This document shows, piece by piece, positions 9,320 through 15,829 of a stretch of DNA of 43,955 nt (the first letter of the stretch is position 1; each line of letters opens with the position of its first letter). Below the pieces are notes generated by a model. It had not been told where the DNA came from. It saw only the letters and a program-made list of their open reading frames with translations, and ran no database searches. The DNA lies in contig DKZG01000023.1 of assembly GCA_002493595.1 (NCBI GenBank), positions 1 through 43,955 of the forward strand, given 5' to 3'. A program made the translations under genes and the position numbers. Origin of the DNA: Ruminococcaceae bacterium UBA7080 (lineage in GTDB: Bacteria > Bacillota > Clostridia > Oscillospirales > Acutalibacteraceae).

Positions 9320-9399
9320 ATTTATTCCTCCCCGAATGTAATACTATTTCTATCTATTTTCTAAACTCGGACAGGGGAAAAGCCTGCATATTATGTCCT

Positions 9400-10398
9400 T
9401 TAATTTAAAGTTTCTCTGACATATTGTGCTCTTAATCTGCTTGCATCATCAGCTGTCAGATTACCTTCGGAATCTGATATGATTGATGCTGTGCCAAGCA
9501 GATGCAGCATTTTTCCTATTTTCTCATATCCGATATCAAAGCTTCCGGCACATATTCCCAAACGTGCAAGTGAGATAAGCTCATAAAATTCATCACAACT
9601 CAGTCTTCTTGCCATTTTTAGTGTGCCCATAGCGCGGAATATTTTATCCTCAAAATCAGAATATTCCAAAAGTGCATTTCTGAAATTTCTCTCCTGAACT
9701 ACAATTTGGTCACAGATAGCAATAAGATTTTCAATAGCATTTTCCTCTGTAATACCAAGACTGATTTCATTTGACAGTTCATAAAAACTGCCCTTTCCGG
9801 ATAGCAACGGTTTAATTGAAAAGCCTAATTTTCCTACCATGGTGCTTAAGGCGCCGATCATACCTCTTTCATCTATTGCCGGCAGATGCAGCACAAGGGA
9901 TGCTCTCATACCTGTACCGAGCTTCATTGGATTTGAGGTCAAAAAGCCCAGCTGCTTGTCAAAGGCGATCTGCATATTGCTTATAAATACATTATCTGCC
10001 ATATCTGCTTTTTTATAAGCTGTTTTCAAATCCTCGCCTGCTGCCATTGCACATATATTTATATGCTCCTGCTCACACAGCATAATGCTGCAGCTCTCGT
10101 CCTTCGACAAAAGTAAAGCTCCATAATTGCTCTGTCTTGCCATATCGTAACTGATATAACCCTTTTCCGCAATTGCAATTTTATCTATATCCGAAAGACC
10201 GTTAAGTTCTGTTAAATCAAATTCGCCTGCAAACTCGGAATTCTGCAAACAGGCAAAAAGCTTTTTGCATACAGATTTTCTGACTTCATTGCTCATTTTA
10301 CAAGGAAACGGAACCTTATTCAGATTTCTCACAAGCTCTATTTTTGATGAAATAACCACATCTGAATTATTTCCCTTGCTGCTGTACCATTTATTCAT
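9400..10398 (-). CDS. mcsB: McsB-like protein with degenerate arginine-kinase active site
   Basis: Position and overall sequence identify this 332-residue protein as McsB, which in Bacillus phosphorylates arginines on CtsR and other ClpC substrates. The active site is strongly altered, however. The phosphate-binding SSRIRLARN motif reads SSKIELVRN (Lys19, Glu21). The catalytic NEEDHIR region reads CEQEHIN, putting Gln110 where the second Glu is expected. The reactive Cys of TSCP is Asn156 in TSNP. The loop normally reading GEGSEAVGN is shortened to GKGSF. GTGMRAS (161-167) is kept. The C-terminal RD pair that senses phosphoarginine also seems absent. The frame is intact and the start overlaps the mcsA stop by eight bases, so this is a conserved coding gene, probably a pseudokinase. 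Confidence 0.88.
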   Translation of the reverse strand: MNKWYSSKGNNSDVVISSKIELVRNLNKVPFPCKMSNEVRKSVCKKLFACLQNSEFAGEFDLTELNGLSDIDKIAIAEKGYISYDMARQSNYGALLLSKDESCSIMLCEQEHINICAMAAGEDLKTAYKKADMADNVFISNMQIAFDKQLGFLTSNPMKLGTGMRASLVLHLPAIDERGMIGALSTMVGKLGFSIKPLLSGKGSFYELSNEISLGITEENAIENLIAICDQIVVQERNFRNALLEYSDFEDKIFRAMGTLKMARRLSCDEFYELISLARLGICAGSFDIGYEKIGKMLHLLGTASIISDSEGNLTADDASRLRAQYVRETLN

Positions 10399-10927
10399 TG
10401 CTGCCCTCCGTTAATTCTTTTATCCTGTCTCTTAAAACCGCTGCATCTTCAAATCTCTGCTCTTTAACAGCATCCTTAAGCTGCTCTTTTAGTGCATCAA
10501 GCTGATTTATCTCGTTTTTTATATCCTTCTGCTTAGGTGCCTTCTGTTCTTCGTACGAGACAAATTTGCCTATATGCTTTGTTTTTCCATGAAGTTTGCG
10601 AATAGACGGCTCAAGCTTGTCACTGAATTTATCATAACAATCACTGCAGCCAATATGACCGCTTTTGACAATATCATTAAACGATGAACCGCAGGTCTGA
10701 CATCTTTCAATTCCTGCAAGAGAATTCATTGCAGCTGCACCTGCACCAAGAAAATTACCTAAAAAGCTGTCTGCAAATAAATCGCTCATTGACGGTATGC
10801 GAAATTCCTCCATTACTCCAAGCTCTTTTGCACATTGTGCACACAAATGCATTTCCTCTCGCCGACCATTAATATTCTTTTTTATGTGAGCAGTAGCCTC
10901 ATTTTTATTACAATGCTGACAAATCAT
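10391..10927 (-). CDS. mcsA: McsA, zinc-finger modulator of McsB and CtsR
   Basis: This 178-residue McsA has two four-cysteine zinc sites. The first uses Cys3, Cys6, Cys29 and Cys32 (CQHC and CAQC); the second uses Cys76, Cys79, Cys94 and Cys97 (CQTC and CSDC). A C-terminal UVR motif at about 143-172 (LDALKEQLKDAV, FEDAAVLRDRIKEL) follows, like that in ClpC and UvrB. In Bacillus, McsA activates McsB kinase and senses redox or heavy-metal stress. All eight Cys are intact here although the McsB partner looks inactive. The ATG has AGGAGG upstream; the gene lies 43 bases after ctsR and overlaps mcsB. Confidence 0.93.
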   Translation of the reverse strand: MICQHCNKNEATAHIKKNINGRREEMHLCAQCAKELGVMEEFRIPSMSDLFADSFLGNFLGAGAAAMNSLAGIERCQTCGSSFNDIVKSGHIGCSDCYDKFSDKLEPSIRKLHGKTKHIGKFVSYEEQKAPKQKDIKNEINQLDALKEQLKDAVKEQRFEDAAVLRDRIKELTEGSNE

Positions 10928-10970
10928 AATATTTTCCTCCTGTTAATTCATAAAATTATACTTATATGTG

Positions 10971-11426
10971 TTAATCAATATATGCTACAAGCATCTTCTT
11001 AAGCTGGCTTGCCCTTACAGCATCCTTAATATCAGCAGGTATTCCTTTAAAATTGCTGTCAGACGTCACCGCCAACATAATCTGTCCTGCCTTATCACTG
11101 AGTAAGCCCTGATAATTCAGATTATAAATATGCGCCTTGGCATCCTTTTCAGCTATTGCCGGACCAATTGCGTTAATTGCCGACACGATAGCATTTTCAT
11201 TGCCGGCAGCTCTTGTTATCATTATACAGCCTCCGCCTCCGCGCCGTGACTCTATTCTGTAACCGCGTTCAGGGGTAAACCTTGATGTGATAACATAGTT
11301 AATCTGGCTCGGAACACATCCAAGCTGTGCTGCCAGATCATTGCGTTGAATTTGAATTGTCGGGTTTTCATCATCAAACATATCAAGAATCATATCGGCA
11401 ATCAAATCACTAAGCTTCAATTTCAT
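10971..11426 (-). CDS. ctsR: Transcriptional repressor CtsR
   Basis: CtsR represses class III heat-shock genes (clpC, clpP and its own operon) by binding tandem heptamers of the AGTCAAA type. This 151-residue protein has the N-terminal winged helix with the glycine-rich wing tip RRGGGGCIMI, which acts as the thermosensor and minor-groove contact in Bacillus, and the usual C-terminal dimerisation region. The start is taken at the ATG at 11426, five bases after AAGGA; a GTG codon immediately upstream would be too close to that site. It is the first gene of its operon, and several CtsR boxes surround its promoter. Confidence 0.95.
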   Translation of the reverse strand: MKLKLSDLIADMILDMFDDENPTIQIQRNDLAAQLGCVPSQINYVITSRFTPERGYRIESRRGGGGCIMITRAAGNENAIVSAINAIGPAIAEKDAKAHIYNLNYQGLLSDKAGQIMLAVTSDSNFKGIPADIKDAVRASQLKKMLVAYID

Positions 11427-11443
11427 CACTTCCTTTATAATAA

Positions 11444-11542
11444 AGTCAAAAATTCAATTTGACTTTGACTTTCTTTGACTTTCTATAGTCATAATAGCAC
11501 AAAGGTCAGAGAAAGTCAATACTTTTTTGACTTTCTCTGACC
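11444..11542 (-). promoter_or_regulatory. ctsR operon promoter with multiple CtsR boxes
   Basis: The promoter on the minus strand is TTGACT (11519-11514), a 17-base spacer, then TATTAT (11496-11491). Three CtsR-type tandem heptamers surround it. GGTCAGA-GAA-AGTCAAA (11542-11526) lies upstream. GGTCAGA-GAA-AGTCAAT reads on the plus strand (11504-11520) and covers the -35 element. AGTCAAA-GAA-AGTCAAA (11480-11464) lies just downstream of the -10 element. Further half sites at 11464-11458 and, inverted, at 11444-11450 extend the array into the leader. This matches known CtsR operators and implies tight autorepression. Confidence 0.88.
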
Positions 11543-11559
11543 TTTTTTATATTTGTTTT

Positions 11560-12327
11560 TTACTGCCCCTTTATACGCTTCAGGGCATTTTTTTCAAGCC
11601 GACTTACCTGAGCTTGGCTGATTCCAACTTCTTTTGCAACCTCCATCTGTGTTTTCCCCTGCATAAAGCGCAGATACATAATATTACGCTCTCTGTCATC
11701 CAGACGTCTTATTTCATCCTTAATCATGATTTCATCAATCCAATCCGTATCCGTATTGGAGTCACCAACCTGATCCATAACATATATTGTATCACCGCCG
11801 TCGGAATATACCGGCTCATAAAGTGAAACCGGATCAACAATCGCTTCAAGAGCAAGAACTACAGCTGATTTTTCAAGTCCCAGCTCCTTTGCTATTTCCT
11901 CAACAGTCGGTTCTTTTTGGTTTTTATTTATCAGTCTTTCCTTAACCTGCATCGCTTTATACGCAGTATCACGCATTGAACGCGACACACGAACTGAATT
12001 ATTATCGCGCAAAAATCTGCGCACTTCGCCGATACACATAGGCACTGCATATGTGCTGAATCGCACATCAAGATCCAGATTAAAATTATCAATTGCTTTA
12101 ATTAAACCGATTACTCCGACCTGAAAAAGATCATCCATATTCTCACCGCGATTGGCAAATCTTTGAATAACAGAAAGAACAAGGCGCAAATTACCATTAA
12201 TCAATTCCTCACGAGCCTTTTTATCACCCGCATGAGCTTTTTTCAAAAGCTCCATTTTTTCACTTTCTTTAAGCACCTTAAGCTGGCTCGTGTTAATTCC
12301 GCATATTTCGACTTTACTGTACTGCAC
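11560..12327 (-). CDS. sigG: RNA polymerase sporulation sigma factor SigG
   Basis: Sigma-G drives late forespore transcription during endospore formation. This 255-residue protein has the diagnostic N-terminus KVEICGINTSQL, region 2 (NGNLRLVLSVIQRFANRGEN, DDLFQVG, FSTYAVPMCIGEVRRFLRD) and the region 4 helix-turn-helix GKTQMEVAKEVGISQAQVSR. The N-terminus separates it from SigF and SigE. The start is GTG with AAAGGA about nine bases upstream. In many Firmicutes sigG follows spoIIGA-sigE; here it does not, and lies between a small kinase gene and the ctsR promoter. Its stop codon is only 18 bases before the CtsR operator hairpin. No confident forespore promoter was assigned. Confidence 0.95.
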   Translation of the reverse strand: MQYSKVEICGINTSQLKVLKESEKMELLKKAHAGDKKAREELINGNLRLVLSVIQRFANRGENMDDLFQVGVIGLIKAIDNFNLDLDVRFSTYAVPMCIGEVRRFLRDNNSVRVSRSMRDTAYKAMQVKERLINKNQKEPTVEEIAKELGLEKSAVVLALEAIVDPVSLYEPVYSDGGDTIYVMDQVGDSNTDTDWIDEIMIKDEIRRLDDRERNIMYLRFMQGKTQMEVAKEVGISQAQVSRLEKNALKRIKGQ

Positions 12328-12365
12328 ATAAATCTATCCTTTACTTTTTTATGTACAAATAACAA

Positions 12366-12390
12366 CTCCTGTCAATATTATTGACAGGAG
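12366..12390 (-). terminator. Hairpin between the P-loop kinase and sigG
   Basis: CTCCTGTCAA and TTGACAGGAG form a perfect ten-base stem with a five-base loop. On the minus strand it is followed by TTGTTATTTGT, a moderate U-rich tract, so it probably ends the araC-kinase transcript upstream of sigG. Confidence 0.6.
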
Positions 12391-12417
12391 ACAGTAAAAT
12401 TATATAATGGTTTAAAA

Positions 12418-12951
12418 TTATTTTTTGTCGTTTGATTTAAGTTCCAATTCAAGCTTTTGTGTCCAAGCATTGACCTGACTGCGATTGTTAAACCAAATGC
12501 ATTTCCTTTTATATTGAGTATAAATATCTTTATATTCCTTTCTTTTTTTATATGTTCTTCCCCAAAAGAGGATCCACAACGCAAATTCCAAATCAAATTT
12601 CTCGTTACAACCGTCAGCCATATCCTCTCTTGTTCTGCCCTTATTTTTAAGATATCTTTCAAAAGCAGACTTAAAGCAAAAAAATCTATTAAAGCTGAGA
12701 ATGATGATTAAATCAGCCTCGTCAAGACGTTCTTCTTTATAAAGAGATTTGTAATTTCCGTCTATAACCCAGCTGTCATTTTTCATAAAATCCGAAACAA
12801 TACACTTTTTCTCGATTTCGCTTCTGATTTTCCAATCAGGCAAAAACTGAACCGTATCAAGATGAAGCACCGGAATATCATAGTTTTTACCTAATCTCCC
12901 GGCAAGTGTCGACTTACCTGCACCACTGTATCCAAGTATCGCTATCTTCAT
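12418..12951 (-). CDS. P-loop kinase resembling adenylate kinase / FlaR topology modulation protein
   Basis: This 177-residue protein has an N-terminal Walker A motif GYSGAGKS (residues 7-14), an HLDTVQFLPDW segment and a VIDGNY motif. Together they are typical of the FlaR-like family annotated as DNA topology modulation protein or adenylate-kinase-related kinase. The natural substrate of this family is not established. The start chosen is the ATG at 12951, whose ATGA overlaps the stop of the AraC gene by four bases; a GTG four codons upstream is an alternative. The coupling suggests it is expressed and regulated with the AraC-type gene. Confidence 0.75.
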   Translation of the reverse strand: MKIAILGYSGAGKSTLAGRLGKNYDIPVLHLDTVQFLPDWKIRSEIEKKCIVSDFMKNDSWVIDGNYKSLYKEERLDEADLIIILSFNRFFCFKSAFERYLKNKGRTREDMADGCNEKFDLEFALWILFWGRTYKKRKEYKDIYTQYKRKCIWFNNRSQVNAWTQKLELELKSNDKK

Positions 12952-13853
12952 TTTTTCCGACACACAGGAATATATATTTCAATATACCTATTCTCCTTTA
13001 TATCATTATTCCAATGATAAATCACCAGCTCAGGTGCCAAACACAACTGATAGTTTGTGCTTGGCAGCCACTCACAGAAAATATGCCTGCAAAGTTTTAA
13101 ATAGGCTTCGGTAGGATATCGCTCTTTTTTTGTCTTAAATACAGCGTAAGCTCCCCCGGGAAGTACAATTTCTTTTAATGAAAGCTCCGGACGGATTTTT
13201 TCGCTTACAAACTCAATCCTTCCCACAGGTTGGGCATAATAAAAGTCATACCCGTCATCCTCAATGTTATCAATAATACAATAATCTATACTTTGGTCAA
13301 AACTATCCGTGCAAGCAGCAGAAAAACCCTTGAGCATCCACTGCCTGTTCCGAGTTGATAAAAACAAATCCTGCTCCTGAATACGTCTTTCATCACCATA
13401 AGGAACTCCGTCAAAATGCTTTTTATAGCCTAAAAACATCTTTTGATTTAATTCAACAACACGATAATCAATAAAATTTCCGCCTTCAACAGATTCATAA
13501 TTCGAAAGCCTTGAAAATGATTTCAGCTGAACATCGGCTTTTCTGGCCTGAGAAGGTGTGACACCGTGAAACTTGGTAAAGGCCCTTGTAAAGCTTTCGG
13601 GATTTTCATAACCATACTGTATTGCAAGATCAAGTACTTTTATATCGGAATATTTTAACTGTGCACCTGCAAGAGTCATACGGTGTGCGCGTATATATTC
13701 ACCTAAAGTACAACCGGCAAATACCGAAAACATGCGCTGAAAGTGGTAGCTTGAACAAAAAGCCTTTGCTGCTATATCCTCGTAATCAAGTTTTTCAGTT
13801 AAATTATTTTCAATATACTCGACCGCAGTTTCTATACCCGTTATCCAGTTCAT
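12948..13853 (-). CDS. AraC-family regulator with GyrI-like effector-binding domain
   Basis: The first 105 or so residues contain the two helix-turn-helix units of the AraC/XylS family (DYEDIAAKAFCSSYHFQRMF and VLDLAIQYGYENPESFTRAF, ending GVTPSQARK). The rest, to residue 301, is a GyrI-like small-molecule-binding domain, as in Rob/SoxS-type or BmrR-related activators. Such proteins usually respond to a hydrophobic drug or metabolite and activate efflux or detoxification genes. The ATG start has GGAGGTG seven bases upstream. It is cotranscribed with the P-loop kinase and divergent from the lipase gene, separated by about 180 bases. Confidence 0.9.
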   Translation of the reverse strand: MNWITGIETAVEYIENNLTEKLDYEDIAAKAFCSSYHFQRMFSVFAGCTLGEYIRAHRMTLAGAQLKYSDIKVLDLAIQYGYENPESFTRAFTKFHGVTPSQARKADVQLKSFSRLSNYESVEGGNFIDYRVVELNQKMFLGYKKHFDGVPYGDERRIQEQDLFLSTRNRQWMLKGFSAACTDSFDQSIDYCIIDNIEDDGYDFYYAQPVGRIEFVSEKIRPELSLKEIVLPGGAYAVFKTKKERYPTEAYLKLCRHIFCEWLPSTNYQLCLAPELVIYHWNNDIKENRYIEIYIPVCRKK

Positions 13854-13975
13854 TTGATCACCTCCGCCTTACAGCTCAAAATTAAGGATTTTTATTTTAA
13901 CATAAAAGCATTTGATTTGTCCTGACTTTTTGTGCTAAATTAATAATTTTTTTAAAAGAACAAATATGGTTTTTA

Positions 13976-14004
13976 TTGACATTTTTCATTTTGATCCCTA
14001 TAAT
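13976..14004 (+). promoter_or_regulatory. Consensus promoter of the lipase gene
   Basis: TTGACA (13976-13981), a 17-base spacer and TATAAT (13999-14004) form a perfect vegetative sigma-A promoter 31 bases before the chosen start codon. Confidence 0.85.
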
Positions 14005-14034
14005 TAAAATATATTAATGAACTGGGGTGTAAAA

Positions 14035-15693
14035 ATGAAAAACAAATTAAAATCATTTCTTTGCTGCATTCTTGCTGTGATTATGGTTCTGTCATCAGGT
14101 GCTGTTGCTTTTGCCAAAGAAGATGTAACACCTGTAGTTTCAGTTCACGGAATGGGCGGTTCGGGTCTTTACAAAAATCCAAATACAGATAAAGAAGAAG
14201 CCGTAGCAGGATTTAGCATCGCTAATCTTCTCGGAACAGGCGGACTGCTGTCTCAGCTTTTGGCAGTCAGCCGAGGTGAAAATGTAAATACAGATAAAAT
14301 CATCAGCCAAATTTCTGATTTTATGAGTCCGTATCAGGACATTGCACTGGATAAAAACGGAAACACCATGCAAAATATCGGCATCAAGAACTATTGGACT
14401 GACAGCCTTGCCAATCATCCCGGCTACATTGAAAATGCATCGTCAAATGAACCGGCAATATGCAGACAGATTGCCGATAAAATCGGTGCAAAAAATGTGT
14501 TTGCATTTAATTATGATTGGCGCTTAGATGCCTGCGAAAATGCAAAAAAGCTCAATACATTTATTGACGGAGTGAAAAAGCAAACCGGGAAAAATAAGGT
14601 TACAATTGTTTCCGGTTCTGAAGGTACGGTTGTTGCCTCTGCTTATATTGATGCATACAAAAGCAAAAACGATATTGAGCGTCTTGTCTTTGTTAACGGA
14701 GCATTCAACGGTGTAAATGTTACCAAAGCATTCAAACAGGATGTAGTATTTGACAAAGAAGTAATTATGGCTTATCTTAGAGAGATATGTATAACCTATA
14801 ACAATAGGGATATGGATTTAACATCTCTCAAACTTCTTGTAGGCATACTGGATACACAGATTGAAAACCTGTGCAGCTATCTTAATGATATTGCAAGCAA
14901 ACCGAAAAAACTTAATAAAGTATATAACGAAGTACTTAAGCCTTTGGGAACAATTCCTGCACTTTGGGAATTCATTCCTTACAACGATTTCAATGCATGT
15001 GTAAACAAAATGAGCTCTATCGGATTCCTTGATAAATCAAGCGGTCTTTATAAAAAAATCAGCCGATATCACAAGGTACAGGGCAGACTTCAATCCAATC
15101 TCAAACAGCTTAAAAACAAGGGAGTTGAAATTGCAATCATAGCAAACTACGGCACACCTGCCATCCCTTTTACCTCAGCATATAACAAGCAGGCTGATAT
15201 ATTAATTGATTCAGATTTGCAGTCCGTTGGTGCAACCATTGCCAATTACGGCACACAGCTTGATAAAAGCGGCAAATACATCTCTGATGATAAAATTATT
15301 GATGCATCAACATGCCTGTTTCCAAACAACACATGGTTTGTTAAAGGAATCCAGCATATGAATTTCTGGTACAACACCGAAGCAACTGACTTTCTTGCTG
15401 AGCTCGTTGTTACAAAGGCAGATTTAAATGTTAAATCAATAGAAAAGAACACCGGTACCGGTCAGTTTATCGGAACCGATAAAAATCAAAATATAATATC
15501 TGTGGGTAAAGATAATACGCTGAGCTTTTTCTCAGATATTGAAAAGGCTTCATCCGCTACGAATACAAAATCCATAAAAAAATCACCACCCACAGGCAAC
15601 AATATCTGTCTCCCGGCAATAGCCTGTGCTGCTTTAGCAGCAGCCACTTCCTTAGTGTTCTTACTAAAACCTTTAAAAAGAAAAATCAAATAA
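14035..15693 (+). CDS. Secreted LCAT-like lipase/acyltransferase with C-terminal sortase-type anchor
   Basis: This 552-residue protein starts at the ATG at 14035, preceded by GGGGTG; an ATG 18 bases upstream lacks a good ribosome binding site. A signal peptide (about residues 1-28, cleavage after AVAFA) is followed by an alpha/beta-hydrolase resembling lecithin:cholesterol acyltransferases. Visible elements are the VVSVHGMGGSG oxyanion region, the family motif NYDWRLD and the nucleophile elbow VSGSEGT. The expected activity is hydrolysis or transfer of lipid acyl esters at the cell surface. The C-terminus has SPPTG (517-521), a hydrophobic stretch and a KRKIK tail, a cell-wall sorting signal of the (S/P)PXTG type. 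The sortase is not in the window. Confidence 0.82.
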   Translation: MKNKLKSFLCCILAVIMVLSSGAVAFAKEDVTPVVSVHGMGGSGLYKNPNTDKEEAVAGFSIANLLGTGGLLSQLLAVSRGENVNTDKIISQISDFMSPYQDIALDKNGNTMQNIGIKNYWTDSLANHPGYIENASSNEPAICRQIADKIGAKNVFAFNYDWRLDACENAKKLNTFIDGVKKQTGKNKVTIVSGSEGTVVASAYIDAYKSKNDIERLVFVNGAFNGVNVTKAFKQDVVFDKEVIMAYLREICITYNNRDMDLTSLKLLVGILDTQIENLCSYLNDIASKPKKLNKVYNEVLKPLGTIPALWEFIPYNDFNACVNKMSSIGFLDKSSGLYKKISRYHKVQGRLQSNLKQLKNKGVEIAIIANYGTPAIPFTSAYNKQADILIDSDLQSVGATIANYGTQLDKSGKYISDDKIIDASTCLFPNNTWFVKGIQHMNFWYNTEATDFLAELVVTKADLNVKSIEKNTGTGQFIGTDKNQNIISVGKDNTLSFFSDIEKASSATNTKSIKKSPPTGNNICLPAIACAALAAATSLVFLLKPLKRKIK

Positions 15694-15756
15694 AAATGTA
15701 TACAAACGCTCTGAGAATGAAAGCTGATGTTCAGTAAGAAACACTGTAATTGCGTT

Positions 15757-15794
15757 AAAAAACACATAAGGCTGGTGCCTTATGTGTTTTTTTT
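15757..15794. terminator. Bidirectional terminator between lipase and EF-G-like gene
   Basis: ACACATA-A-GGC and GCC-TATGTGT form a hairpin with a TGGT loop and one bulged A. It is flanked by six or more A on the left and eight T on the right, so it can end both convergent transcripts. Confidence 0.8.
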
Positions 15795-15829
15795 GCTTTA
15801 TTTTAACGTAAAATCCTGCGGTTTATATC

